From Candidatus Saccharimonadota bacterium (GTDB lineage Bacteria > Patescibacteriota > Saccharimonadia > Saccharimonadales > Saccharimonadaceae): a stretch of DNA of 64,000 nucleotides. Within the stretch, counting starts at the first letter, position 1, and every line of letters begins with the position of its first letter. A program made the position numbers and the translations under genes. The notes beneath the pieces are model-generated. The model searched no databases. It had not been told where the DNA came from and saw only the letters and a list, made by a program, of their open reading frames with translations. The stretch covers positions 62,001-126,000 of the forward strand of contig WRHN01000001.1 in NCBI GenBank assembly GCA_009783235.1, given 5' to 3'. Below, piece after piece: positions 9,116-17,679 of the stretch.

Positions 9116-9493
9116 ATGAAGATTAAAGAAGCATTTAAACTAGCCATGCGCACGCGCAGTTTTTGGTTGATGAGCGTCATTATGCTGATTTTGGTAGCTA
9201 TTACCATCATAATCACCCTGGGCTCTCTGCGCGTTACCAGCATCAACATTCCGATTCATTACTCCGACTACGCCAACAACTTCTTTAACGACAAGTGGTA
9301 TTACCTGGTGGCGTTCATCGCTTTCACCGTTGCGGTATTTGTTATTAACCTGTTTTTGATCGCCAAGATGATTGCTGCGGATAAACGTCCTTTGGCCGTC
9401 GTGGTGCAATTTGTTACAATTTTGATTTTGTTTATCACCTTGATGATTTTGCTGAATATTTACGGAATTATTAAATTAAAACTTGCCATATAA
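9116..9493 (+). CDS. Small membrane protein preceding glycosyltransferase
   Basis: A 125-residue protein with three predicted transmembrane helices (about residues 16-37, 63-85, 93-118) and a short extracytoplasmic loop. The stop codon overlaps the ATG of the glycosyltransferase gene by one base, so the pair is probably translationally coupled and may act together in the membrane. A GCTATAAT box at about 9030-9037 gives a leader of around 75 nt. That leader contains a GACGCAA/TTGCGTC inverted repeat. No family is recognised. Confidence 0.75.
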   Translation: MKIKEAFKLAMRTRSFWLMSVIMLILVAITIIITLGSLRVTSINIPIHYSDYANNFFNDKWYYLVAFIAFTVAVFVINLFLIAKMIAADKRPLAVVVQFVTILILFITLMILLNIYGIIKLKLAI

Positions 9494-11118
9494 TGACTAA
9501 TATTGATATTCCTTTAGGCAAAAGAACTCTACAGTACAGGTTTTTTGAGATTTTGCCTGGCGCGCTGAGCTACGCCGTGGTGCTGTCGATATTTATCTCT
9601 AGTCTGTTTGAGCCGTTTGTGGCGGCGATTTTGATACTGGTTGTTGTTTCAATAATGTTTGTTAAGAGTGTGGCTATGGCCGCCAGCGCCATTCGCGGGG
9701 CGCGTAGCCTCGAGAAATCGCGCAAAGTTAACTGGGCTAAACTTTTGAAAGATCTCGAGAACCCGAGCGAGATGTTATTTAAGCGTGCGAGCTGGTTACA
9801 CTCTAAGCAATTTGGCATGCGTCAACACGTTATAAATCTTTACAATATCAGCCAGTCAGAGGTAAAATATCCAAAACCCAGCGAAATTATTAACCTGGAC
9901 ATGATTGCATTTTACAATGAGCCGTATGAAGTTTTAGAGCCGACACTGATTTCTTTGGCCAAGAGTAATTATGATGTCAAAAAACAACTGATTGTGGTTA
10001 TTGCTTACGAACAGCGCGGCGGCGCGAAGGCGCAAGCAACAGTTAAACAGATTAAAAAACACTGGAAGGGCGTGTTTCGCGAACTGCTGTTTGTTGAACA
10101 CCCTAAAGACATACCGGGAGAGGTGGTGGGCAAGGGGCCAAATTTGACCTACGCTGGCAAGTATATGGCAAAATGGGTCAAAGAAAACGGTCTTGATCCT
10201 GAGAACATTATTGTTACATCTCAAGACTGCGACAACCACCCCGACCCCGATTACTTTGCGTACTTAACCTACGAGTGGATTGTCACGCCAGAGCGCCAGA
10301 ACATGAGTTTTCAGCCAATCTGTGTATTTACTAATAATATCTGGGACGTGCCAGCGCCGATGCGCGTTATTGCCACTGGTAACTCTTTTTGGAATATCAT
10401 TTCTTCTATGCGTCCGCACTCTATCCGCAACTTCGCTTCGCACGCTCAGGGCATGCGCGGGTTGATAGACATGGAGTTTTGGAGCACTAGAACCATCGTA
10501 GAGGACGGGCATCAGTATTGGCGGTCATATTTCCATTTTAATGGTAAATACGCCGTCAGGCCGCTCTACGTGGCTTTCGGCCAGGACGCGGTGCTGTCTG
10601 ACGGGTACGTAAAAACCCTCAAGGCGCAATTTGTGCAATTACGCCGCTGGGCTTACGGTTGTTCAGATGTGGCTTACGTCGCCAGAAACCTGCTCAGAAA
10701 AGATCGCAAAGTCAAGATTATCCCTGGTTGGTCGCGTTTTTTCCGCCTACTAGAAGGGCATGTTTCCCAGAGTTACACCGCATTAATTATCGCTATCGGC
10801 GGCTGGATACCTCTGTTTTTGAACAGCGAATCGTCACGCGATTTTTCTGCCCACCAATTGCCAATCATGATCGGGCAAATTCAACAGATAGCCATCATCG
10901 GTATTTTGATTACCATTTTCTTGTCCTTTAAAATTTTACCGACTCGCCCAGAACGCTACAAAAAATCACGTAACATATTAATGGTTCTACAGTGGGTCAT
11001 CATGCCGATTACCGCTGTTTGCTACGCGTCGGCTTCGGCGTTTTACTCTCAGACTCGTCTATTGCTTGGCCGTTACATGGAAAAATTCGACGTAACAGAG
11101 AAGCACCAAAAGAAATAA
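9493..11118 (+). CDS. Membrane glycosyltransferase, GT2 family (cellulose-synthase-like)
   Basis: Two N-terminal transmembrane helices are followed by a long cytosolic GT-A domain and then three to four C-terminal helices. Recognisable motifs are YNEPYEVLEPTLISL (nucleotide-sugar binding start), SQDCDNHPDPDYF (DxD-like metal site), and QFVQLRRWAYGCSD, which is the Q..RRW motif of processive GT2 enzymes. Such proteins build and export a polysaccharide or add sugars to a lipid carrier. The sugar and product cannot be read from sequence. At 541 residues it lacks a PilZ domain. Confidence 0.8.
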   Translation: MTNIDIPLGKRTLQYRFFEILPGALSYAVVLSIFISSLFEPFVAAILILVVVSIMFVKSVAMAASAIRGARSLEKSRKVNWAKLLKDLENPSEMLFKRASWLHSKQFGMRQHVINLYNISQSEVKYPKPSEIINLDMIAFYNEPYEVLEPTLISLAKSNYDVKKQLIVVIAYEQRGGAKAQATVKQIKKHWKGVFRELLFVEHPKDIPGEVVGKGPNLTYAGKYMAKWVKENGLDPENIIVTSQDCDNHPDPDYFAYLTYEWIVTPERQNMSFQPICVFTNNIWDVPAPMRVIATGNSFWNIISSMRPHSIRNFASHAQGMRGLIDMEFWSTRTIVEDGHQYWRSYFHFNGKYAVRPLYVAFGQDAVLSDGYVKTLKAQFVQLRRWAYGCSDVAYVARNLLRKDRKVKIIPGWSRFFRLLEGHVSQSYTALIIAIGGWIPLFLNSESSRDFSAHQLPIMIGQIQQIAIIGILITIFLSFKILPTRPERYKKSRNILMVLQWVIMPITAVCYASASAFYSQTRLLLGRYMEKFDVTEKHQKK

Positions 11119-11119
11119 A

Positions 11120-11167
11120 AAGATAAAACCCCCTTCTTGGGCCTAATATCAGCGCTTTGAGGGGGGC
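11120..11167 (-). terminator. Candidate terminator for the 11.2-kb minus-strand small gene
   Basis: On the minus strand a CCCCCTC/GAGGGGG-type pairing with a loop of about 20 nt is followed by TTTTATCTTTTT. The T-rich run is on the minus-strand side only, so it ends transcription coming from the 30-codon reading frame at 11299-11207 rather than from the glycosyltransferase gene. Confidence 0.5.
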
Positions 11168-11206
11168 AAACTTGATTGTCTAACTTCAGTTTTTGGCGTT
11201 TTCCAT

Positions 11207-11299
11207 TTACTTTGGAGGGATTTCCTCGAAGTAAACTTTGAACTGTTGTAGTGCGGATACTCGATGTCTTTTTCCGCTACTTTGCGTATGATTACTCAT
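11207..11299 (-). CDS. Possible 30-residue small protein
   Basis: In the 340-bp gap between the glycosyltransferase and tRNA-Ser, the minus strand carries TGCTACAAT followed 8-10 bp later by ATG and a 30-codon frame (MSNHTQSSGKRHRVSALQQF, continuing KVYFEEIPPK). The spacing of -10 box to ATG is the same as in many confirmed genes of this window, and a terminator-like hairpin follows 40 bp after the stop. The peptide is basic then acidic, without a membrane segment. It could instead be a small RNA; an internal TTTACTT/AAGTAAA hairpin spans its end. Confidence 0.4.
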   Translation of the reverse strand: MSNHTQSSGKRHRVSALQQFKVYFEEIPPK

Positions 11300-11457
11300 A
11301 TCGCTGCCCATTGTAGCACATCAAAAACAATAAGTCAAGTCTCAAACTACAATTGCATTATATCATATATGACATAATAAGGTCAAAATATCCTTTAAAA
11401 AACTGTGGAAAACTTTTAACAAGACGGCGAAAATATGCTAAAATGAGTGTCGAGCAG

Positions 11458-11550
11458 GGACGAGTGGCCGAGCTGGTTGAAGGCGCACGACTCGAAATCG
11501 TGTAGGCGGAGAAATCCGTCTCGGGGGTTCGAATCCCTTCTCGTCCGCCA
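11458..11550 (+). tRNA. tRNA-Ser (CGA)
   Basis: A class II tRNA with a long variable arm (GGCGGAGAAATCCGTC). The acceptor stem starts GGACGAG and ends CTCGTCC followed by G and CCA. The anticodon loop CTCGAAA gives CGA for TCG codons. A TGCTAAAAT promoter box lies at about 11436-11444. Confidence 0.97.
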
Positions 11551-11560
11551 ATTTTTTTAC

Positions 11561-11637
11561 GCCGCGATAGCTCAGTTGGCTAGAGCGCATCCATGGTAAG
11601 GATGAGGTCCCGGGTTCAAATCCCGGTCGCGGCTCCA
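11561..11637 (+). tRNA. tRNA-Thr (GGT)
   Basis: Acceptor GCCGCGA/TCGCGGC, standard D- and T-arms, encoded CCA. The anticodon loop ATGGTAA on a CATCC/GGATG stem gives GGT. It lies 10 bp after tRNA-Ser and is probably cotranscribed with it. Confidence 0.97.
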
Positions 11638-11664
11638 CAATTAGGATAAATTTGAGATAAGAAA

Positions 11665-11928
11665 ATGATTTTGAGCGTAATTACAAAAATTGCTACAGGA
11701 GTAATTCTTTTTGGGTTTTGTGGCTGGGCGTTTATTTGCGCAGAGGGTACCTTTGCAATAGTATTGAGCGCCCCTTTTGTTGTTCTATCGGCAGTGATGT
11801 TGATTGGGGTAATATTGGAGCTGCCTAAAAGTTTAAACATGAGCAAAATCTTAAAAAAGACAGAGCTAAGCGACCATTCTAGTGTTGAAAAACTAGAAAA
11901 AACGCAGAAAAAGTTAGACTCCGCCTAG
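11665..11928 (+). CDS. Small membrane protein, two helices and charged tail
   Basis: An 87-residue protein with two hydrophobic helices (about residues 8-30 and 32-52) and a charged, probably cytosolic C-terminal helix (EKLEKTQKKLD). No family is recognised. It follows tRNA-Thr by 27 bp and precedes another tiny membrane protein by 15 bp. Confidence 0.6.
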   Translation: MILSVITKIATGVILFGFCGWAFICAEGTFAIVLSAPFVVLSAVMLIGVILELPKSLNMSKILKKTELSDHSSVEKLEKTQKKLDSA

Positions 11929-11943
11929 CGTCTAGTCGGCAAA

Positions 11944-12117
11944 ATGCTCATTCTGTTGTTTTGGTTTTTCTTTTTTGGAGCTGTGGCAGTGTGGGACTAT
12001 TTTGCAATTAAAGATTGGTCGGACGGCGGAGCGTCGCTATTTTTCTCTTCTATAATATTCTGGGTGGTAGGAGCGTTTATGATGGTGAAAATGTGGCGCC
12101 AAGCATACAGGTCCTAA
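11944..12117 (+). CDS. Small membrane protein, 57 residues
   Basis: The frame runs from ATG 11944 to TAA 12115-12117. It has a very hydrophobic N-terminal helix (LILLFWFFFFGAVAVW), a short polar loop with Asp and Lys, a second helix (FFSSIIFWVVGAFMMV) and a basic end (KMWRQAYRS), which fits the positive-inside rule. It sits 15 bp after the 87-residue membrane protein. Function unknown. Evidence is the clear two-helix topology and tight spacing. Confidence 0.5.
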   Translation: MLILLFWFFFFGAVAVWDYFAIKDWSDGGASLFFSSIIFWVVGAFMMVKMWRQAYRS

Positions 12118-12224
12118 CCAGGGTTTATCCATTGGGCAAAACTTTGCTATAATTAACTCGGGCTATAAACAGAGCGCAAAACCTCTGGATGCAGCTTTAA
12201 ACTAGCGGGCAAGAAGTATTATTC

Positions 12225-12641
12225 ATGAAAAGTAAAGTTGTACAAACCGAGGCTAATTTAATCAAATTCGGGCAAAAACTGGGCAAGCAATTAATGGGCG
12301 GCGAAGTTTTAGAGTTGATTGGTGATTTGGGCGCTGGCAAAACCACTTTTGCCAAGGGTCTGGCGCTAGGGTTGGGCATCAAAGCGACCGTTAACAGCCC
12401 CAGTTTTACTATTATGAAAGAGTACACCGCGCGTGATGGGCTGACTTTAAAACACTATGATTTTTATCGTTTAGATGACGCTGGTTTGATGAAAAACGAA
12501 ATCAAAGAATCCGCCGGCGATGCAAAAACCATCGTAGTGGTGGAATGGGCCAAAGAAGTCGTGGGGGTTCTGCCGAAAAATCGGTTGATAGTTGAGATTG
12601 AATATGCGGGCGGTGAAGGTAGGGTAGTCAAATGGACTTGA
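12225..12641 (+). CDS. tsaE: tRNA threonylcarbamoyladenosine biosynthesis protein TsaE
   Basis: A P-loop ATPase needed with TsaB, TsaC and TsaD for t6A37 modification of ANN-decoding tRNAs. The Walker A motif is GDLGAGKTT (about residues 32-40), followed by the family stretch NSPSFTIMKEY and HYDFYRLDD. Length of 138 residues is normal. A TTTGCTATAAT promoter at about 12142-12152 gives a leader of around 70 nt. Its end overlaps the next gene by 10 bp. Confidence 0.93.
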   Translation: MKSKVVQTEANLIKFGQKLGKQLMGGEVLELIGDLGAGKTTFAKGLALGLGIKATVNSPSFTIMKEYTARDGLTLKHYDFYRLDDAGLMKNEIKESAGDAKTIVVVEWAKEVVGVLPKNRLIVEIEYAGGEGRVVKWT

Positions 12642-12991
12642 GTTTTACGACAGGCTGGCCTGCTGAATGGTCAAATCAGATAGATGAATATCTCAGGGGT
12701 GGGCGCAAAAAATTTGACATTAAAATTGAGCCAGAGGGCACCGAGTTTCAAAAAGCTGTTTGGCGAGAAATGGCGAAAATTCCTTACGGTCAAACGCGAA
12801 CCTACGCTCAAATTGCCGAGGCTATCGGTAATCCCAAAGCCGCTCGTGCCGTCGGCACTGCTTGCGGCAAGAATCAATACGTGATTATTTTGCCCTGCCA
12901 CCGCGTTGTTGCGACTAATGGTTTAGGCGGTTTTGCGTTGGGTCTAGAGATGAAAAAACGTCTTTTGGAGCTAGAGCAAAAGTATAAATAG
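12632..12991 (+). CDS. ogt: Methylated-DNA-protein cysteine methyltransferase
   Basis: A suicide repair protein that transfers the alkyl group from O6-alkylguanine to its own cysteine. The active-site motif PCHRVV is at about residues 90-95 (Cys91), preceded by the DNA-binding wing ARAVGTACGKN and the FQKAVWREMAKIPYGQTRTYAQIA stretch. At 119 residues it keeps only a short N-terminus before the catalytic domain, so it resembles single-domain alkyltransferase-like proteins but retains the reactive Cys. Overlap with tsaE by 10 bp indicates coupled translation. Confidence 0.92.
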   Translation: MDLSFTTGWPAEWSNQIDEYLRGGRKKFDIKIEPEGTEFQKAVWREMAKIPYGQTRTYAQIAEAIGNPKAARAVGTACGKNQYVIILPCHRVVATNGLGGFALGLEMKKRLLELEQKYK

Positions 12992-13006
12992 TGGTATACT
13001 AAGGCC

Positions 13007-14647
13007 ATGGAAGAAAAAGTGGGCAATCTTCATTACGGTGGGGCCGTCTGTTTGGCGGTGTTGGATGGCGTCGGCATAAGCAGCAACACCACTGGTAACG
13101 CTTTTGAGCAGGCCAATACGCCGAACCTCGATTGTTTGATGCGTGAATACCCAATGTTGAGTCTGCAAGCATCTGGTGAGTCGGTTGGTGTGGCGGTTGG
13201 CGATCAAGGTAATTCAGAAATTGGGCATTACGCCATGGGTTCGGGTCAGATTATTAAACAGGGCGCGTTGATGGTTGACGAAGCGGTCAAATCCGGCCGT
13301 ATTTTTGAGGGCGACACTTGGCGGGGCCTAGTTGAGGCCGTGAAGAATCAAAACAGCACGCTGCACTTTATCGGGATTTTTTCTGATGGAAATGTTCACT
13401 CAAATGTTAGCCACCTATATTCAATGTTGGCGCGCGCCAAGGACGAGGGCGTGCAGCGGGTTCGTATACATATTTTACTTGACGGGCGTGATGTTCCGGC
13501 GACTTCGGCACTAGAATACGTCGATGATTTGGAAAGAATTTTGACGGACTACAACGTCGACGGTGTGGATTATCGCATAGCTTCTGGCGGTGGGCGGACA
13601 TTCGTAACGGCCGATCGTTATTGGAGCGATCCTGCTGTGGTTGAGCGGGGGTGGCATGCGCATGTTTTGGGCGATGCTCGAGCGTTCAGTTCGGCTCGTG
13701 AGGCCATTGAGACTTATCGTACCGAGAAAAACGACATTCAAGATCAAGATCTGCCGCCTTTCACTATTTACGAAAATAACCAACCGGTGGGGGCTATTAA
13801 CGATGGCGACAGCGTGGTTTATTATGATTTTCGCGCTGATCGGGCAATTGAATTTGCCGAAGCCATGACTTTTCATGATTTTGATAAGTTTGATCGTCAG
13901 CGCGTACCGCAGGTTTACTATGTCGGCATGGTCGAATACGACCAAGAGCGGCACATTCCAGAACATACCTTAGTAGAGCCAGTACAGATTGACAACACTT
14001 TAGCGGAATTCTTGGTCAAAAACGACGTTTCGCGTTTTGTGGTGTCGCAGTCCATTAAGTTTGGTCATGTAACGTTTTATTTCAACGGTAACAAAACGGG
14101 CAAATTTTCGGAAGAACTAGAAGAATACGTGAACGTTCCTGGTAAATCTGGCGAAGTCTGGCAGTTTCCGTGGATGAAGTCGGATGAAATTACCGACGTA
14201 TTGGTCGACAAAATCAGTAGCCGTAGCCATAAATCATGCCTAGCCAACTTTCCTAATGGCGATATGGTAGGGCACACTTCAAATTTTGAGGCGTCGATTA
14301 TCGCTATGGAGGCTATTGATCTCGCGTTGGGGCGAATTATGCAGGCAATTGACGAAGTGGGCGGCGTTTTACTAGTAACGGCCGATCATGGTAATGTCGA
14401 GGAACTGTATTATTTAGATGAAAATGGTCAGCTGGCGCTAGAGGGCGATAAGCCTAAACTAAAAACTTCTCACACCACTAATCCGGTGCCGTTTATTATT
14501 TACGACAACACCGAAAATCGCGACAAGTACAAACTTAAGGCCCAGAATGACGATTTTGGTTTGTCAAACATCGCGGCGACCGTAGCCAATTTGCACGGGT
14601 TGTTGCCGCCACCAGAATGGCGCGAGTCGTTAATTGAGTTGAACTAA
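13007..14647 (+). CDS. gpmI: 2,3-bisphosphoglycerate-independent phosphoglycerate mutase
   Basis: A glycolytic enzyme interconverting 3- and 2-phosphoglycerate, in the alkaline phosphatase superfamily with two Mn ions. Metal and catalytic motifs are in order: LAVLDGVG (Asp), GDQGNSEIGH (phosphorylated Ser), LDGRDVPATSALEYVDDLE, FRADRAIEF, ANFPNGDMVGHT and TADHGNVEE. Length 546 residues is slightly longer than the usual 510. TATACT lies 7-8 bp before ATG 13007, so the transcript is short-leadered or leaderless. Confidence 0.95.
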   Translation: MEEKVGNLHYGGAVCLAVLDGVGISSNTTGNAFEQANTPNLDCLMREYPMLSLQASGESVGVAVGDQGNSEIGHYAMGSGQIIKQGALMVDEAVKSGRIFEGDTWRGLVEAVKNQNSTLHFIGIFSDGNVHSNVSHLYSMLARAKDEGVQRVRIHILLDGRDVPATSALEYVDDLERILTDYNVDGVDYRIASGGGRTFVTADRYWSDPAVVERGWHAHVLGDARAFSSAREAIETYRTEKNDIQDQDLPPFTIYENNQPVGAINDGDSVVYYDFRADRAIEFAEAMTFHDFDKFDRQRVPQVYYVGMVEYDQERHIPEHTLVEPVQIDNTLAEFLVKNDVSRFVVSQSIKFGHVTFYFNGNKTGKFSEELEEYVNVPGKSGEVWQFPWMKSDEITDVLVDKISSRSHKSCLANFPNGDMVGHTSNFEASIIAMEAIDLALGRIMQAIDEVGGVLLVTADHGNVEELYYLDENGQLALEGDKPKLKTSHTTNPVPFIIYDNTENRDKYKLKAQNDDFGLSNIAATVANLHGLLPPPEWRESLIELN

Positions 14648-14676
14648 ACGTTGTTGTATATTAAAATTATTCACAC

Positions 14677-15315
14677 ATGATTTATTTTGCGAGAGACATT
14701 AAAAGAAGTCGAAACTTCTTTTTGAATGATCCAGAACTAATGCGCTACGCCGTCGATATTTTAATGCATCCAGAATTTCACCATATGGGCCGACGTACAG
14801 CGCACAAACACGAATCGCGTCAAAAACACCTGTTAAATGTGGCGTATTATGCGGTGAAATTTGCTAAGTTTTTTAACGTGAATTTGCGAGTGGTCGTGCG
14901 CGCCAGCCTGCTGCACGATTTTTATCCATATCAAAGGTTTAAAAAATATACCTCTTATCGCGAGCACGTTAAGCAACACCCCAAGGAGGCTTTAAAGCAC
15001 GCCGAAGAATTTTTTAAGTTGGGTGCTAAAGAACGCGATATCATCGCTCGTCATATGTGGCCACTAAACAAGAAACGACCAAAGTACAAAGAGGCTGTTC
15101 CAGTAATGCTAGCCGATAATTTTGTGGCTATTATGGAAAATTTTTATCACCGGGCCTGGCAAAAGCCAAAGCGCGGCGCCAAAAAGGCGGCAATAAAAAC
15201 TAAAAAAGCTGCCGTAAAAGTCAAAACAACTAGCAAAAATAAAGTCAAGCGCGTTCAGGCTAATCGCGCAGCCAGCAAAACAGCGCGTTTAGCGAAGAAA
15301 CAGCCGAATAGTTAA
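14677..15315 (+). CDS. HD-domain hydrolase with basic C-terminal tail
   Basis: The first 150 residues carry an HD-type metal site: His in the RQKHLLNVAYYA helix, HD in ASLLHDFYPY, a further His in IIARHMWPL and Asp in MLADNFVAIME. HD proteins of this small type are phosphohydrolases of unknown substrate. The last 50 residues are a Lys/Ala-rich tail (KKAAIKTKKAAVKVKTT) like a histone-like extension that could bind nucleic acid. A TGTATATTAAAAT element lies upstream. It follows gpmI by 30 bp. Confidence 0.75.
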   Translation: MIYFARDIKRSRNFFLNDPELMRYAVDILMHPEFHHMGRRTAHKHESRQKHLLNVAYYAVKFAKFFNVNLRVVVRASLLHDFYPYQRFKKYTSYREHVKQHPKEALKHAEEFFKLGAKERDIIARHMWPLNKKRPKYKEAVPVMLADNFVAIMENFYHRAWQKPKRGAKKAAIKTKKAAVKVKTTSKNKVKRVQANRAASKTARLAKKQPNS

Positions 15316-15381
15316 GAAAATTAAAAAAAGTAAACTCAAGCAATTTGTTTTCGGCGAGGTAGGTGCTACAATGTGGCTATT

Positions 15382-15702
15382 ATGAGGTTGAGAAGAGCAA
15401 TTCCATATATAATTTTATTAATCATTATCATTGTGATGTTGATGATTATATTCATTCCACGCCACAGGCCTGGAGTCGTTATCCCGGAAATCAATGAGTC
15501 GGGAAACGTTATAACAAACGGTGAGGCTGAAGGTTCTGGTAACAGCGAACCTCAGCAGGTGAATACTGGTAGCAGCGATGGTGATGCGGCGGTTGATCAC
15601 TATAATTCATCAACGACGACCAGCACGGAGTCTTATGCTGGAGCTAGCTATCAAGCTACTCAGCCAACTCCGAGCGTCATCACTGACACCAGTAAGCCGT
15701 AA
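15382..15702 (+). CDS. Small membrane-anchored, Ser/Thr-rich extracytoplasmic protein
   Basis: A short basic start (MRLRRA) leads into one strong transmembrane helix (about residues 6-29, IPYIILLIIIIVMLMIIFIP). The rest is a disordered outside domain rich in Ser, Thr, Asn, Gly and Gln without a recognised fold. TACAAT at 15367-15372 sits 9 bp before ATG 15382, so I prefer this start over the in-frame GTG at 15373. A strong terminator follows. No family is recognised. Confidence 0.6.
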   Translation: MRLRRAIPYIILLIIIIVMLMIIFIPRHRPGVVIPEINESGNVITNGEAEGSGNSEPQQVNTGSSDGDAAVDHYNSSTTTSTESYAGASYQATQPTPSVITDTSKP

Positions 15703-15720
15703 TAAAAACCAATTAACTTT

Positions 15721-15747
15721 AAAACCACCCCTGAGGGGTGGTTTAAT
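15721..15747 (+). terminator. Intrinsic terminator
   Basis: A near-perfect stem AAACCACCCC/GGGGTGGTTT with a TGA loop follows the small membrane protein gene and precedes the minus-strand tRNA-Val. Confidence 0.8.
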
Positions 15748-15757
15748 CTTTCGGGTT

Positions 15758-15834
15758 TGGTGGGCTCTAGAGAACTCGAATCTCTGACCTCTTCCACGTC
15801 AAGGAAGCGCTCTAGCCAACTGAGCTAAGAGCCC
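15758..15834 (-). tRNA. tRNA-Val (GAC)
   Basis: Acceptor GGGCTCT/AGAGCCC, discriminator A and encoded CCA. The anticodon loop TTGACGT on a CTTCC/GGAAG stem gives GAC. D-loop AGTTGGCTA and T-loop TTCGAGT are standard. Confidence 0.96.
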
Positions 15835-15885
15835 ACGTGAACTTTATTGTACCACATGAAGGGAATTTATGCTAAAATGGAGGGC

Positions 15886-17679
15886 ATGAACGAAAACCTG
15901 GAAAAAATGCGACATTCTCTGGCGCATATCATGGCAGCGGCGGTGCAGAAGAATTGGCCGGCGGCTCAGTTTGGTATAGGCCCAGCGATAGAAAACGGAT
16001 TCTATTACGATATTGATTTTGGCAAGGAAAAAATTTCCGAATCTGAGCTTAAAAAAATTGAAAAAACTATGCGCGAAATTATTAACGCCAAACAGCCGTT
16101 TGTGCGTAGCGAAATGAGTATTGATGAGGCGATTGACTGGGCCAAAACAACCAAGCAAAGTTACAAAGTTGAGCTTTTAGAGGATCTAAAAAATAAAGGC
16201 ACGACTTCTGTCAAAGAGGAAGACTTTGTTGACGGCGTTAATGAGGTTAGTTTTTATCAGCTTGGCGATTTCAAGGATCTTTGTCGTGGCCCGCATCTAG
16301 AAAATTCTGGGCAAGTTGGCGCTTTCAAATTAATGCAGGTGTCGGGTGCTTATTGGCGCGGTAACGAAAAAAATCCCATGATGCAGCGCATTTATGGTGT
16401 GGCGTTTGAGACAAAAGAGGGGTTAGCCGAATATTTAGAGCTTTTGGCGGAGGCCAAAAAACGCGATCACCGCAAGCTTGGCAAGGAGTTGGATTTATTT
16501 ACGTTTTCTGATTTAGTGGGCGCGGGCCTGCCGATGTTCACGCCGCGTGGCACGATTTTGCGTGATAAACTGGCCGAATACTCTGTAGATCTTCGGAAAA
16601 ATGCTGGATTTGAGCTAGTGTGGACGCCACACATTACCAAAACTGAACTTTATAAGACTTCTGGTCACTGGGATAAATTTGGTGAAGAGCTGTTTTTAGT
16701 GCAGAGCAAGGTCAGCGGCGACCAGTTTGCTTTGAAGCCCATGAACTGTCCACATCATACGCAAATTTTTGCTTCTCGTCCGCACACTTACCGCGAAATG
16801 CCGGTGCGGTACATGGAAGTAACTACGGATTATCGCGACGAGAAAACTGGCGAGCTGGGGGGGTTAACTCGTGTGCGTTCTTTGACCCAAGACGATTCGC
16901 ATGTTTTTTGTCGTAAAGAACAAATTAAAGATGAAATTCGCAACCTGGTTGACGTTGTGAAAAATCTATATGAAACTGTGGGTTTGCATGAGCTACGGGC
17001 GCGCTTAAGCTACTGTGACGGCTCAGATAAATACCTGGGCGAAAAGCAGGTTTGGGCTTTTGCGCAAGAACAGATTCGAGAGGTGGCGGCTGAGAACGGG
17101 TTGGATTTTTTCGAGGCAGAGGGTGAGGCGGCGTTTTATGGGCCAAAAATTGATTTCATGGCTCGAGATGCTATTGGTCGCGAGCATCAAGTTGCAACAA
17201 TTCAGCTGGACTTTGTCATGCCGGGACGTTTTGGTTTGGAATTTGTGAACGAAAAAGGCGAGAAAGAAACGCCAGTCATGATTCATCACGCAACTTTGGG
17301 CTCAATTGAGCGATTTTTGTCGGTTTTCATTGAGCATACGGCTGGCAGGTTTCCAGTTTGGTGCGCTCCAGAGCAAGTCCGTTTGATTTTGGTTAAAAAT
17401 GATGATGAAAAATTGATTAAGTTTGCTGAGAAGTTGCATGAGCAACTCAGTTCAGCCGGCATTCGTGCGGAGTTAGATGATTCTGGCGACAGTGTTGGCA
17501 AAAAGATTCGCAGCGCTGAAACTAAAAAATTGCCTTACTCGGTTGTTTTGGGCGAAAAAGAACTGGCTGGTGGTAAGTTGCTCCTGCGTATTAGGGCTGA
17601 TTTAGGAGAGGGCGCAGAGCTAACAGCGCAAGAACTCGTAGAAAGAATTGCCGATGAGTCCCAAAACCGCACCAGGTAG
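15886..17679 (+). CDS. thrS: Threonyl-tRNA synthetase lacking the TGS domain
   Basis: A class II synthetase. The protein begins directly with the editing domain (HSLAHIMAAAV at about residues 10-20 with its zinc-type His pair, and CRGPHLENSGQVG further on). The catalytic core follows (MPMFTPRGTILRDKL, MNCPHHTQIF, VRYMEVTTDYRDEKTGELGGLTRVRSLTQDDSHVF, and motif 3 in LGSIERFL). The C-terminal anticodon-binding domain closes the protein. The roughly 60-residue N-terminal TGS domain of most bacterial ThrRS is absent, and the minus-strand tRNA-Val gene immediately upstream leaves no room for it. TGCTAAAAT lies 7 bp before ATG 15886. Confidence 0.95.
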   Translation: MNENLEKMRHSLAHIMAAAVQKNWPAAQFGIGPAIENGFYYDIDFGKEKISESELKKIEKTMREIINAKQPFVRSEMSIDEAIDWAKTTKQSYKVELLEDLKNKGTTSVKEEDFVDGVNEVSFYQLGDFKDLCRGPHLENSGQVGAFKLMQVSGAYWRGNEKNPMMQRIYGVAFETKEGLAEYLELLAEAKKRDHRKLGKELDLFTFSDLVGAGLPMFTPRGTILRDKLAEYSVDLRKNAGFELVWTPHITKTELYKTSGHWDKFGEELFLVQSKVSGDQFALKPMNCPHHTQIFASRPHTYREMPVRYMEVTTDYRDEKTGELGGLTRVRSLTQDDSHVFCRKEQIKDEIRNLVDVVKNLYETVGLHELRARLSYCDGSDKYLGEKQVWAFAQEQIREVAAENGLDFFEAEGEAAFYGPKIDFMARDAIGREHQVATIQLDFVMPGRFGLEFVNEKGEKETPVMIHHATLGSIERFLSVFIEHTAGRFPVWCAPEQVRLILVKNDDEKLIKFAEKLHEQLSSAGIRAELDDSGDSVGKKIRSAETKKLPYSVVLGEKELAGGKLLLRIRADLGEGAELTAQELVERIADESQNRTR

